Part shown: piece by piece, positions 35,563 to 44,972 of the stretch
How positions within the stretch are numbered: position 1 is the stretch's first letter
How the letters are laid out: each line of letters starts with the position of its first letter
Source: Butyricimonas faecalis
GTDB lineage: Bacteria > Bacteroidota > Bacteroidia > Bacteroidales > Marinifilaceae
Length of the DNA stretch: 64,000 nt
NCBI RefSeq assembly: GCF_003991565.1
Contig: NZ_CP032819.1
Coordinates: 1,798,001 to 1,862,000, forward strand
Direction of reading: 5' to 3'
Notes under the pieces: generated by a model
Seen by the model: only the letters and a program-made list of their open reading frames with translations
What the model was told of the DNA's origin: nothing
Databases searched by the model: none
Program-made: the position numbers and the translations under genes

Positions 35563-36762
35563 ATGATAAAACATTCGTTCTTATGCATGGTCATCCTGCT
35601 TGTTTCCATCAGCACGACCGTGTTTGCACAAAAAGGCGGACCTCGTTCCGGCTACAACTTTACAACCATCGTTGACTTGAAAACGACCCCGGTAAAGAAT
35701 CAACAAAGCGTGGGAACATGCTGGGACTACGCGACCCTCTCCTTCCTGGAATCCGAATTACTGCGCAAAGGCAAACCAGTCTATGACCTGGCAGAACTTT
35801 ACGTGGCTAAAAACGCATACTTCGAGAAAGGATTACGTTACGTCCAATTCCACGGGAAGACAAACTTCAGCGAAGGCGGACAAGCTCACGACGTAATAGA
35901 CATGATCAAAAAGTACGGTATTGTCCCGGAAGAAGTATATACCGGATTGCAATACGGACGGGACTTTCACATTCATGCAGAAATGGTGGCTGCTTTGCAA
36001 GGAATCCTTGACGCCGTGAACAAAAACCCGAACCGGCAAATTACTCCTGTGTGGACCAAAGGTTTCATGAGATACATCGAGGCTTACCTGGGTGACACCC
36101 CGCAAACATTCACTTACGAGGGCAAAGAGTACACCCCGCAAAGTTTTGCGACATCCCTGGATCTAAATTTGAGTGATTACGTGGAATTGACCTCTTACCA
36201 GATGTATCCTTTCTACGAAGAAGTGGAACTCACGATTCCCGACAACTGGATGCACGCCCGTTACTACAACCTGCCGATTGACGAACTCATGGAGGTAATG
36301 AACAATGCCTTGAAAAACGGATACTCCGTATGCTGGGATGGCGACGTAAGCCACAACGGTTTCAGCCACCCGAGCGGATTGGCCATTCTCCCGACAAACA
36401 ACCCGGAAGAGATGATCAATGCCGAGATCGACAAGTGGACCACCCTTAGCGCAAAAGATCGGGAACGTAAAATGCAGTCCTTCGAATCTCCCGTGCCGGA
36501 AATGAAAGTGGATGACAACAAACGTCAATTCACTTTTAACAACCGCCAGACAACAGACGATCACCTGATGCACATCACCGGCATGCTAAAGGATCAAAAC
36601 GGTACGATTTACTATAAGACCAAAAACTCATGGGGAGAAGACCGTAACTCCTTCGGTGGTTATCTTTATATGTCCGAACCCTTCTGCCGCTTGCAGACCG
36701 TGGCAATCATGGTGCACAAAGATGCGATTCCGAAAGCAATTCGCAAGAAATTAGGATTATAA
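35563..36762 (+). CDS. Exported C1 (bleomycin hydrolase/aminopeptidase C-like) cysteine peptidase
   Basis: A 399-residue papain-fold protein. Signal peptide (MIKHSFLCMVILLVSISTTVFA), then the catalytic Gln-Cys segment QQSVGTCWDYATLSFLE (Cys near residue 53), His in HLMHITGM (near residue 345) and Asn in KTKNSWGED (near residue 358). The spacing is that of the PepC/bleomycin-hydrolase branch. Because it has a signal peptide it should act outside the cytosol, unlike classical PepC. It is divergent from the M3 peptidase gene and ends in a 24-base-pair palindromic terminator. Confidence 0.88.
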   Translation: MIKHSFLCMVILLVSISTTVFAQKGGPRSGYNFTTIVDLKTTPVKNQQSVGTCWDYATLSFLESELLRKGKPVYDLAELYVAKNAYFEKGLRYVQFHGKTNFSEGGQAHDVIDMIKKYGIVPEEVYTGLQYGRDFHIHAEMVAALQGILDAVNKNPNRQITPVWTKGFMRYIEAYLGDTPQTFTYEGKEYTPQSFATSLDLNLSDYVELTSYQMYPFYEEVELTIPDNWMHARYYNLPIDELMEVMNNALKNGYSVCWDGDVSHNGFSHPSGLAILPTNNPEEMINAEIDKWTTLSAKDRERKMQSFESPVPEMKVDDNKRQFTFNNRQTTDDHLMHITGMLKDQNGTIYYKTKNSWGEDRNSFGGYLYMSEPFCRLQTVAIMVHKDAIPKAIRKKLGL

Positions 36763-36810
36763 CGATAATAAAAAACAGCATCAAAATGATGCTGTTTTTT
36801 ATTATCGTTA
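36760..36810. terminator. Perfect bidirectional terminator with both stop codons in the stem
   Basis: A 24-base perfect inverted repeat (36760-36783 with 36787-36810) around loop AAA. The core is ACAGCATCA/TGATGCTGT, flanked by A6 and T6. The outermost bases are the TAA stop of the C1 peptidase and the TAA stop of the convergent VWA gene. Confidence 0.92.
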
Positions 36811-38595
36811 AAATGAATGATCATCCGCTATCGACATAAACTTCTTACGTATCCATTGAGAGATCTTCGTCGTGATTTCCGGACCGGAATAAGGAATAAA
36901 CTCTTCATACATATCCGCCTGCTCAAAATTATCAATTCCCACAGACAAAACCTCGATGCCCCTCTTCTTTCCTTCCCGCACGACTTCCCACACGTGTTCA
37001 CGGGCATCCTCCCCGTCATACCCCGTGGCAGAAGGAGCCCCGTCGGAAATCATGAAAAACAATTTATTCTTGGCATCCGACTTAAACTTGTCAAAACAAT
37101 ACAGCATGGCATACCCGTCGGCATTGGCATGTAACGCCTGTTGAGAAAACAATTTCCCCAGTTGCAGTTTTTCACCCCGGTCGTGAAAACGAATAATCTC
37201 GATGCCCTCATCCCCACAGCGATGCCCGTATATCGAATAATACACCGCGTTCGGGTACTTGTTGAAAGCCAAAGCCAACGCGGAAGAGATCACAATTTGC
37301 GTGGGAATCTTCTCCCCCGTACACATCGAACCGGATAAATCCAAAAGAATAACCACCTCCAGTATTGCCGAAGGAGCCATTACTTCTTCAAAAAATATAT
37401 TTCGGTTATATCGGGATTGATACAATTCATCCTCATCCAACTCCCCGGAATCCTGCTCGTAGATCACCCGGGCACGATCCATCTTCCCGGAGAACATGGC
37501 CAGACTCAATTGTATTTTGGCAGCCAATTCCTTTGCCCGGTTCAATAAATCATCCGAAATTTCAGCTACATCAGCCTCGAACTCCTCGATATGGTCACAA
37601 ACACCCAATGTTCCCTTCCACTCCAGCTTCGACCGCTCCGGACTCACGTATAGTTGGGTCGAAAAGACAGGCTCCTGATTCAATGTTTTCCGCAAATCAC
37701 GAATAACGGATTCTGCCATTTTAATCTGCTTATCCGTCTTAAAATCCTCAATCCTCTTCATCGCCTTTTTCATCTCCTGCAAAAAGAAATGATCCGGACA
37801 TACCTCCTTCTCCTGAAACAAATCGGTCAACATTCCCGCGTACCAAACAACCTCCTTGTAAGTCAACTCCCCGTAATCCTTGATTGATTTCAAAATGGCA
37901 TTCACTTGCCGCACCTTCCCGTCATTACCGGGAAACGACAACACTTCCCGCATATAATTACTCTCATCCAGCAGATTCGGGTACAATATTTTAGAACAGA
38001 TGTAATCATACAAAGCCTCGGAACCATCCATTCCCCGATGTACCCCATCTTCACTCTGCCCGCCATAGAATCCCATGTAATGTTCCACGGCATTCAACCC
38101 CATGGCCAACCCCAACTTGCGAGCTGCGTACAAATAATAGTGATAACCGGGAAACTCCTTTACAAGCTTCGACTCCACCCGCCGATCTTCGATGAAATGA
38201 ATCATATCATAGTGCATCGGCGTGTAGCGCAACTCTCCGTCACTCAACCCCGCAACATCTTGCCCCGTGTAAACCAGATGCGCCAACTCGTGAACGAAAT
38301 ACCCGAAAAAAACAAATACCCTCGTCTCATCCGACACCCCCAACCGCAACAATTTCAAATTTAGGGTAATATGCTTGGGATTCATCGACAAACTAGGAAC
38401 CCGATTGGAAAGTACCATTTTGGGAATCTCCCCCGTGACATGAAAAGCGATCCTCGCGCACACTGGAACCAATTTCAACAAATCCGTGGTTCCCAGATCC
38501 CGATCCAGTAAATTTCGGGCCGTGGGGAAATTACCCCACCAATCCCGATCAATAAACTGCTCGTCATATATCTCTTCTATCCGTCGATAATCCAT
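36808..38595 (-). CDS. VWA-domain protein with N-terminal HExxH motif
   Basis: A 595-residue cytosolic protein. The N-terminal half has a possible zinc-peptidase motif YFVHELAHLVYTG (near residue 103), and the C-terminal part (about 400-595) a von Willebrand A domain with an intact metal site, LLDLSGSMCTGEK, and a downstream DGAPSATGYDGED. It lies 10 bases after a MoxR-type AAA ATPase gene, the standard pairing of a chaperone ATPase with a VWA effector. Related VWA/MoxR pairs insert cofactors or remodel complexes; the target here is unknown. No membrane segment is seen. It ends in the shared palindromic terminator. Confidence 0.83.
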   Translation of the reverse strand: MDYRRIEEIYDEQFIDRDWWGNFPTARNLLDRDLGTTDLLKLVPVCARIAFHVTGEIPKMVLSNRVPSLSMNPKHITLNLKLLRLGVSDETRVFVFFGYFVHELAHLVYTGQDVAGLSDGELRYTPMHYDMIHFIEDRRVESKLVKEFPGYHYYLYAARKLGLAMGLNAVEHYMGFYGGQSEDGVHRGMDGSEALYDYICSKILYPNLLDESNYMREVLSFPGNDGKVRQVNAILKSIKDYGELTYKEVVWYAGMLTDLFQEKEVCPDHFFLQEMKKAMKRIEDFKTDKQIKMAESVIRDLRKTLNQEPVFSTQLYVSPERSKLEWKGTLGVCDHIEEFEADVAEISDDLLNRAKELAAKIQLSLAMFSGKMDRARVIYEQDSGELDEDELYQSRYNRNIFFEEVMAPSAILEVVILLDLSGSMCTGEKIPTQIVISSALALAFNKYPNAVYYSIYGHRCGDEGIEIIRFHDRGEKLQLGKLFSQQALHANADGYAMLYCFDKFKSDAKNKLFFMISDGAPSATGYDGEDAREHVWEVVREGKKRGIEVLSVGIDNFEQADMYEEFIPYSGPEITTKISQWIRKKFMSIADDHSF

Positions 38596-38605
38596 GACCG
38601 CCCGT

Positions 38606-39454
38606 TCAAAGAGTTTGTATTAAGGAACGAGCTACCGTCTCTTCCCCCGTAATCACGTAGTTCGTGAGGATCACTCGCTCGATCACCTCATCCAACCGAT
38701 ACCCTAACGGAATATAAGCCGCCGCATCCAACACCTGACGAGTCGAAAGGGAAACGGATAACGTTTCTTTTTGCTCGGCCAAACGTAACACCTCAGCCAC
38801 CTTCGCTAATTGAGTAGCCACATCGCGAGGCACTTTCGGAAAACGAGCCCGAATCAGTGCAGCCTCTTCCGCCGTGGTCAAGTAATTCAACCGAACTTTG
38901 ATAAACCGATCTTCAAAAGCCGTATCCAAACGCTGCGTGGAAACATAAGCGAATCCCACGTTACCTGCTGCCACGAAAAGCACATTCTCGCCTTTATTAT
39001 AGCGTTTTCCGGAATCCTCGTCATAAATATACGATTGTTGACGATCCAAAATAGTCATCAGGAAATTGGCGGCCACCATCGGTGTACGCGTCAACTCATC
39101 CAGAAATATTAACGTAGGCTTAGTCGACACAAAAGCCTTGAAAAACTCCGAATGCACCGCTTTCGTCTTCCCGTCATCCCCGATAATCAATCCTCCCACG
39201 AACATCTTTTTCGGCTTAAAAGCCTGTCCCATATCAAAAGCGAAATACTCCATCCCCATGGCATCTGCCAACTCCTTGGCAATAGAAGACTTCCCACACC
39301 CTTTCGGGCCGAGCAAAAAAGGATACCGCTTCAAATAGAGCGTGTGACATAAAAATTCCCACGTCTGAACGGGAATACACAAACTATCCGAATGTTTCGG
39401 CGGGGTAAAAGGAAAAAGAGTAGCCTGCCCAGCTACATACACACGATTTGTCAT
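38606..39454 (-). CDS. MoxR-type AAA+ ATPase
   Basis: From the ATG at 39454 (MTNRVYVAGQATLFPFTPP) the protein has 282 residues. Walker A LLGPKGCGKSSIAKEL (near residue 47), Walker B TLIFLDELTRTP (near 115) and the sensor region FVAAGNVGFAY are intact. It is of the dynein/MoxR AAA_5 type. A longer frame (start 39577) adds 41 residues of atypical sequence overlying a promoter-like TAACTTTA, so the shorter start is preferred. The VWA gene follows after 10 bases on the same strand. The two should act as one ATPase-adaptor system. Confidence 0.85.
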   Translation of the reverse strand: MTNRVYVAGQATLFPFTPPKHSDSLCIPVQTWEFLCHTLYLKRYPFLLGPKGCGKSSIAKELADAMGMEYFAFDMGQAFKPKKMFVGGLIIGDDGKTKAVHSEFFKAFVSTKPTLIFLDELTRTPMVAANFLMTILDRQQSYIYDEDSGKRYNKGENVLFVAAGNVGFAYVSTQRLDTAFEDRFIKVRLNYLTTAEEAALIRARFPKVPRDVATQLAKVAEVLRLAEQKETLSVSLSTRQVLDAAAYIPLGYRLDEVIERVILTNYVITGEETVARSLIQTL

Positions 39455-39634
39455 ATTATTCTTGTCTAACGAATTTATGGCTAAAGTTACACATCTTTCA
39501 TTGAAAATCTCATAAAACATGAATTTGTTTATAGAAATATTCAGTCCCGAAATGCACACCTCTCCCGAAACAGCCACCTCAATAGAACAAGATAGAATAA
39601 AAACAAACGGATTAACGGGAAGTAGATATTCAAA

Positions 39635-39679
39635 AAGAGGAGGCTATGTGAAAAATAAGTTTTCACATAGCCTCTTCTT
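39635..39679 (-). terminator. Terminator of the fimbrial-type operon
   Basis: A 20-base stem with one G-U pair: arms 39635-39654 and 39660-39679 around a short loop, 5 bases beyond the fimbrillin stop, followed by TTTTTG on the minus strand. Confidence 0.9.
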
Positions 39680-39684
39680 ACAGG

Positions 39685-40830
39685 TTACAACTCAATCACA
39701 TTGTTAGGATCATCAACCCAATCTGTTGTTTCCGCATCAAACTCAATTGGTTTCAAGATCTCATCCCCTTCAGCATCGTAACCGCCCCCAAAAATCAACG
39801 TATAGATATAACGTTTACCCGGTTCCCATGAAGCTCCGAATGGAACATAAATTGTTCCGTATGCATTTGCTGAACCACACAAATAAACTCCCGACTGCTG
39901 GATTTTACAAGAAATCTCCAAATAAGACTGCCCAGCATCATCAGCATTTTCTTTAGTTTTCGTACCATCCTTAACACCCCATGCTGTCAATGTCTGCGGA
40001 ATCGTCAATAATGGATGATCGCTGGAAATATCCGTTGCATTTGTATTGCTGTTCACTTCGATTGCAGCATTTCCTACTACGGTAGGAGCATAAGTACCCA
40101 GCTTAATATTTCCAACACCAACTACCTCCCAATTGGCAGATGTCGGAGCTATGCCAGTATTTGGCAAAGTAAAATATCCGCTCATCTTGGCATTTTTAAT
40201 CTTTATGTCACTTATGACAACATTCATTGTAGCAAGTTCCGTTTTTGCCTTGAAAACTACTTGTGAAAGGATATGCCTGAACGTAAATTTCACTTTTCCA
40301 TTCGCAGTCTTCGTCTGATTCTTGGCTATGCCATACATAACATCGTGATTGGCATGTATATTTGGGTCTGTAACTGTTGGATTATATTCATCCAAACAAT
40401 TATAATAAATTTTCTGACTGTCATGATTGAAATTCCATACATAATGATGTGCTGGATCGCTACCTACAAGACTTGCAGGGCTAATAGCATAAAAATCCAA
40501 AGCCTCGGTAGGCCAATAATGAATTTCTTCAGGATCATCATAATCCCACTTGCCACCTTTATACACAATTTTTACACCGTCATGAGCAAACTCAGTATCA
40601 ACCTTTCCCATAAAGGCCGTTCCATCTGCCGTATATGCGAACACATCAAAATCCGTCGTCGTCAAATTATTCGGTGTAATAGGCGTCGCCCTAGTTTCTG
40701 CAGCATTCCCTACAACGTGAAAACCAATTGCATTTTGTGAAAGGTTATCCACGCTTGCGATTTCTTCGTTTGAACAACCAGTCAGCAATGCTCCAGAGAT
40801 TGCTGCTAGCATTAAAAATGTTTGTTTCAT
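39685..40830 (-). CDS. Fimbrillin-family lipoprotein (Mfa-like)
   Basis: A 381-residue exported lipoprotein of the fimbrillin group: signal peptide and lipobox (GALLTGCSNEE, Cys near residue 19), then two beta domains with the usual landmarks AIGFHVVGNAAETRATPI, EEIHYWPTEALDFYAISP and VKFTFRHILSQVVFKAKTEL. Arg residues after the lipidated N-terminus (AETRAT) may be cut by a surface protease, as in type V pilins. It is the last gene of the operon and 45 bases after a close paralogue (similar throughout), suggesting a tandem duplication. Whether it is a pilus shaft or a tip subunit cannot be told. Confidence 0.87.
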   Translation of the reverse strand: MKQTFLMLAAISGALLTGCSNEEIASVDNLSQNAIGFHVVGNAAETRATPITPNNLTTTDFDVFAYTADGTAFMGKVDTEFAHDGVKIVYKGGKWDYDDPEEIHYWPTEALDFYAISPASLVGSDPAHHYVWNFNHDSQKIYYNCLDEYNPTVTDPNIHANHDVMYGIAKNQTKTANGKVKFTFRHILSQVVFKAKTELATMNVVISDIKIKNAKMSGYFTLPNTGIAPTSANWEVVGVGNIKLGTYAPTVVGNAAIEVNSNTNATDISSDHPLLTIPQTLTAWGVKDGTKTKENADDAGQSYLEISCKIQQSGVYLCGSANAYGTIYVPFGASWEPGKRYIYTLIFGGGYDAEGDEILKPIEFDAETTDWVDDPNNVIEL

Positions 40831-40875
40831 AAAAAGAATAAATTAAAAAAATAAAAATATAATTATTTCAGTCTT

Positions 40876-42062
40876 TTAGCAGTTGATGTCATGATCTCCA
40901 TCTTTCCAGTTTTCCACCGCTGCATCAAAATTGATCGGGGTAAGAATAGCTTTTCCGTCGGAGTCATAACCACCTCCAAATATCAACGTATAAACATAGC
41001 GTTTACCCGGCATCCAGTCTGCGCTGAACGGTATATAGATGTTGAGTAACCAGCGTCATCCGTTGTTGTTAAATCCTGTCCGTTTTGCTTAAGGATACAT
41101 GTAACCGACAAATAACTCTGTCCGACTTCATCGGCCCCTGCTATGTTTTTCTTGTCGTCGCCCGAAACAACCCATGCTGTCACGCCCTGCGGTACAACAA
41201 GCGAAGGAGAATCTCCACTTACAGTAATATCCGTATCGTCAGTCCCGACACTTATATTCCCATCTTTTATGATATAAGGGGAATATGTATCGGCTTCATC
41301 GACCTTCGACCAGCAATCTCTACTCGTCTCTACATCAGCCTTCGTATATTGAACATCAGGATAGGTGAAAGTTCCGCCTTGCTTGATGTTGTGCAATTTT
41401 ATGTCTTTTATGGTTACCGTCATGGATTCCAAATTCTTTTTCGCCTTGAAAACGATTTGCGAAAGGATGTGCTTGAAATGAAACTTCACCACGCCGTTAT
41501 TCGTACTATACACCTGTTCCCTAGCGATACCATACATCACATCGTGGTTCTTATGCTTCACCTGTATATTATCATCCGGCAAGTCGGTATTAAATTCATC
41601 CAGACATTTGTAGTGAACTCCTTGGAATTTATTTGTAAATTCCCATTCATAATGCTCATCCGACCGTCCGATTGTAGTTCCCGGATATATCGCGTAGAAA
41701 TTCAACACATCCACAGGCCAATAGTGAACTTCGCTCAAGTTAGAATAATACCATTTGTTTAGCTTGTCATACCACTTTATCCTCACGCCATGATGATTAT
41801 AGTTCACATCAACGCATCCGATAAAAGGCACACCGTTCGTAGTATAACAGAAAACGCTAAAGTCCTCACTCTTCAAATTAGATGAATTGATAGGAGTAAC
41901 CCTTGTCTCTACCGCATTACTCAAAACATTAAAACTTATTACATTCCGAGAAGAAGTTTCCACATTCGCAATCTCCATATCGGAGCATCCTGCCAATAAT
42001 ACCCCAAAGATCGCTACCCATGTCACACTCATTTTGTTCATAGCACGAATAAAAAAACTCAA
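40876..42062 (-). pseudogene. Second fimbrillin-family lipoprotein, frameshifted near the C-terminus
   Basis: The same fold as its downstream paralogue: lipobox (LLAGCSDME), VISFNVLSNAVETRVTPI, SEVHYWPVDVLNFYAIYP and VKFHFKHILSQIVFKAKKNL. The frame opened at 42062 ends at 40983 in 26 unrelated residues. In the next frame the true end is visible: YIPFSADWMPGKRYVYTLIF and so on to a stop at 40876. Comparison with the paralogue (GTIYVPFGASWEPGKRY) shows one missing base near 41040: one extra A in ACATC restores STIYIPF. Repaired length is about 395 residues. It could be a real lesion or a sequence error; no homopolymer longer than two is at the site. Confidence 0.82.
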
Positions 42063-42070
42063 ATATTTGT

Positions 42071-42982
42071 TTACAATTTTATATCTTCATTCACATCACA
42101 CCAATCATCAACATCCACCTCAAAGCCTGCGCCACTTTCACCAGGATTATCCGGAATGTCATAATCCAAATGAATCACGAGATGTACATCTGCCAGATGG
42201 CCCGAGACCGGAACGCCGCGAATCTGTTGTGAAACATCTTGTTCCAACACATACATACCCCCGTTTCGATTCTTAAGGTACAATTTAAACACATTCGGTT
42301 GTGAGCCTTCTTGGCAATATCCGAACGTATAGAATCCCCCTTTCACCTGCTTATCGGATAACGTTCCCCCGAAAAGTAAACTTTCCGAAAGCTCCTCCGG
42401 CAAGCGATCTCCTGCCATGAGCAGCGAACTTGCCATATTCGATAGGCTAGCCCGAACGTCTGTCACCCGTGACAAATTGCGGATACCGTTTACCTCGTAG
42501 GTATATCGACACACCCGATTCTTCGGCACAATCGGAACAGAAACTTCTGTCCCTGCCGGAATTCCTTTTAATCGAACATCGGAAAGGTCATCCCCACACA
42601 ACCAGGACGGGGTGGTGTACATCAAGACACCTTCCGGCGAAGAAGCCTCCCGGGTTCCGGCCGTAAAATCGGCAAACCGTTCACTATTCCACCACGCGAT
42701 GCCTTCCGTATCATAGTTAAAGGATACAACCTGATAATCGTTTTCCGGTATCTCGATCACCCGATCTTTACCATCGGGAAAATCAAATGTCCAACTCTCC
42801 CCCTTTTCATCTTTCGGGAAAAATATAACCCTCATGCCGGATGGCTTTTCGTGGTTATATATTTGACTCCAATCAAACGTCACTCGCACGGAAACAAAGT
42901 GAGGGTGTGAATAACACAACTCCTTGTGCTCACAAGCGATGAATAACAAGACGCAAAGGAATGTCCATCGAATCAGTTTCAT
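42071..42982 (-). CDS. DUF5119 lipoprotein of the fimbrial operon
   Basis: A 303-residue exported protein with signal peptide and lipobox (LLFIACEHKELCYSHPH, Cys near residue 17); the ELCYSHPHFVSVRVTFDWS segment is the hallmark of DUF5119. This family regularly sits in fimbrillin gene clusters of Bacteroidales and probably contributes a surface or anchor subunit. Its start overlaps the DUF3575 stop (ATGA at 42982-42979) and the first fimbrillin starts eight bases after its stop, so all are translated from one mRNA. Confidence 0.85.
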   Translation of the reverse strand: MKLIRWTFLCVLLFIACEHKELCYSHPHFVSVRVTFDWSQIYNHEKPSGMRVIFFPKDEKGESWTFDFPDGKDRVIEIPENDYQVVSFNYDTEGIAWWNSERFADFTAGTREASSPEGVLMYTTPSWLCGDDLSDVRLKGIPAGTEVSVPIVPKNRVCRYTYEVNGIRNLSRVTDVRASLSNMASSLLMAGDRLPEELSESLLFGGTLSDKQVKGGFYTFGYCQEGSQPNVFKLYLKNRNGGMYVLEQDVSQQIRGVPVSGHLADVHLVIHLDYDIPDNPGESGAGFEVDVDDWCDVNEDIKL

Positions 42983-44247
42983 GACCGACCTCCTTTCCTC
43001 GCATTAAAATTTCCTCGCCCGATCAGCCATACCAAAGAGACCTCCAATTTGGTAGGCCCCACCCAATTCCTCATGCGTGTACTTTGCCACACATAATGAT
43101 CGTCAATGGGCAAATACTCCTTGTACTTTCCTCGTAAATACCCGACGGCAAGAGTGAAGTCTAAATTCAAGCGACGTGCAACTGGTAGAGCGTACCCGTA
43201 GGAAATGCCGGCCCCATAGCTCCATTTGTCTCCCAAGTAACCTCGACCGCCTAATTCGAAATCGTACGTGACGATTTGCCCGTATACACCCGCGTGATGT
43301 CCGGTTAACGGCTTCTCTTCCGCCCGCTTGCCAAACCAACGGCGTATTTCGACATCCCCGCCATACGTGCGCCAGTAATTGTGTCTTCGATCGCTTTTCC
43401 ACCACGCGTACATCCAGTTGGCACTTGCGGACCAATTTCTCCCGAGGTAAACCTCCACGCCAATATTGGGAATCAACAGCAAGTCATAAAGCACATTGGT
43501 CTTTATACCCAAAAATATCGGTTTGCGAGAAGCACTGATAGCCGGTAAACTCCGTGTTTTCAAATGTGTAGTATCAAGCATACGAACAGGAAGAATTTCA
43601 TTGCTCAAGCCACGCATAGGAGCATTCGCGGAGTGCGACTTACCGACAAATTCGTACCATACGTATATTCTGGAATTACGCAAGTCGGGGAAAAACTCCC
43701 GATACATGTAATTATAAGGAACACCACCATGAAGTTGTTGCAATTCCGTGATTTTGAGAGCACCATCAGCCCCGTTGCCCGTTTCTGCAACAATCTCTCG
43801 TAGTACATCCAACGTTTCTTGACGATAGGGCATCCGGGCATCGTTCTCCGTCAATTGAAGCAATCCTTTCCAGTCGCGACCAAGAAACACGAATCGCTTT
43901 AGCGAGTCAGGGAATGCATGGTAACGCTTGATGTAAGCGAATAAATTCTCTGCTCGTTGTTCTGATAACCATCGGTTTAGTGGAATGCTTCCTTCCGGAG
44001 AGGCTCCTCCGATAATCAGAATTTTACGGATAACGAAAGATGAATCCGGTCGGTTCGTACGAATGTGGTTCAACACTTGTCCATTTTGGCGAAAATGAAG
44101 ATCGATATTTGTTTTTCCTTGATGAAAATAAATAGATACGGAATCTTGTAGCTCTTGGGCAAAAACAGAAGTAATACCCAAAAACAACAAAAAGAAAAGA
44201 AGAAGTTTTCTTGAAATATTATTAACACTCGCCAATATGATCATCAC
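42979..44247 (-). CDS. DUF3575 outer-membrane protein with OmpA-like segment
   Basis: A 422-residue exported protein. After a signal peptide (about 12-31, ending VFAQ) comes a region resembling an OmpA-type peptidoglycan-binding domain (ILIIGGASPEGSIPLNRWLSEQRAENL, about 70-130) and then the DUF3575 beta domain (about 235-415, with FLGIKTNVLYDLLLIPNIG and FNARKGGRS at the end), probably an outer-membrane barrel. First gene of the fimbrial-type operon, with a promoter directly upstream. It may anchor the fimbrial proteins to the wall or the outer membrane (inference from domain content). Confidence 0.85.
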   Translation of the reverse strand: MMIILASVNNISRKLLLFFLLFLGITSVFAQELQDSVSIYFHQGKTNIDLHFRQNGQVLNHIRTNRPDSSFVIRKILIIGGASPEGSIPLNRWLSEQRAENLFAYIKRYHAFPDSLKRFVFLGRDWKGLLQLTENDARMPYRQETLDVLREIVAETGNGADGALKITELQQLHGGVPYNYMYREFFPDLRNSRIYVWYEFVGKSHSANAPMRGLSNEILPVRMLDTTHLKTRSLPAISASRKPIFLGIKTNVLYDLLLIPNIGVEVYLGRNWSASANWMYAWWKSDRRHNYWRTYGGDVEIRRWFGKRAEEKPLTGHHAGVYGQIVTYDFELGGRGYLGDKWSYGAGISYGYALPVARRLNLDFTLAVGYLRGKYKEYLPIDDHYVWQSTRMRNWVGPTKLEVSLVWLIGRGNFNARKGGRS

Positions 44248-44265
44248 CTTTTACCATTTTCGTTG

Positions 44266-44297
44266 CAAAAATATAATTATTTCGAACAAAATAACAA
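44266..44297 (-). promoter_or_regulatory. Promoter of the fimbrial-type operon
   Basis: On the minus strand TTGT (44297-44294), 20 bases, TATTTTTG (44273-44266). The predicted start is about 10-14 bases before the ATG at 44247, so the leader is very short. Confidence 0.55.
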
Positions 44298-44959
44298 CGA
44301 AACGATTCGAAAATATCTATTGGCATATAGACAAAATTTATATTCATCATAGATGCATACATAAACATTTGATTACCAACAAAATCAACCACACACTCTC
44401 TTAAAACGTTAGGAAAAATTAAATTAACAATTATATATTGTTGATAACTATTACATTAAGAACTTTCTTTTCAAAACAGCAAACGAAACAAATGGCTATT
44501 AGAGGTTTTGTCTCAATAATACTATTTAATGCTATTTTAGTATAAATTCAAAGCACATAAGAATTAGAAAAGGCTATCGTGGGGAAATAATCCGGTACTG
44601 AATCCGATTTTATACACCAAATGAAAATAAATACATGATTACATCCGAATCACTACCGTGTAAAACGCTATTAGAACGCTATTAGAACGCTATTAAAACG
44701 CTATACGGAATAGCGTTCTAATAGGGATTTATAAGCATACTACAAACTTTATATCCGGAAATGATCCACTAGTAGTCATGATTTGTTATTTATCCATTCG
44801 CTTAACACAAGCTTACTACAATCTAAACAGATACGATATACATTCAATACTCCCTAAAAAAGATTTTCCCTATTCTTGATATGACGAGTTGAATTGGGGA
44901 GTTGAATCTTCGAATCTTACATTTACGGAGTTTAAATTGGGACTCTATAAAAAATGTTG
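44298..44959. other. 0.66 kb AT-rich gap without recognised genes
   Basis: No coding frame with protein-like composition was found on either strand. The only clear structure is the 11-base tandem repeat with inverted copy at 44664-44724. Just before the leader RNA are short direct repeats (GAGTTGAATTGGGGAGTTGAA). Confidence 0.6.
44664..44724. repeat. 11-base tandem repeat with an inverted copy
   Basis: About 3.6 copies of AACGCTATTAG stand head to tail (44664-44703). The reverse complement ATAGCGTTCTAATAG follows at 44710-44724 and pairs perfectly over 15 bases with either 44668-44682 or 44679-44693. The result is a hairpin with two alternative registers. Confidence 0.85.
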
Positions 44960-44967
44960 TACATTTG
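44960..44967 (+). promoter_or_regulatory. -7 element of the structured leader RNA
   Basis: TACATTTG fits TAnnTTTG. The predicted start (about 44972-44975) coincides with the first paired base of the leader. At -33 only TTGG is seen. Confidence 0.5.
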
Positions 44968-44972
44968 ATGTG

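Noticed and set aside
39455..39577. Upstream extension of the MoxR-type ATPase
   Set aside because: Atypical residues for the family and a -7-like TAACTTTA within it; the ATG at 39454 is more plausible.
44298..44660. Possible tRNA or small ORFs in the gap before the leader
   Set aside because: No cloverleaf with a CCA end or conserved T-loop, and short frames have no support.
44868..44888. CCCTATTCTTGATATGA resembles CCCCCTATTCTTATGA at the IS110 end; possible target or remnant
   Set aside because: Only about ten identical bases in AT-rich DNA, so chance cannot be excluded and no second end is seen nearby.
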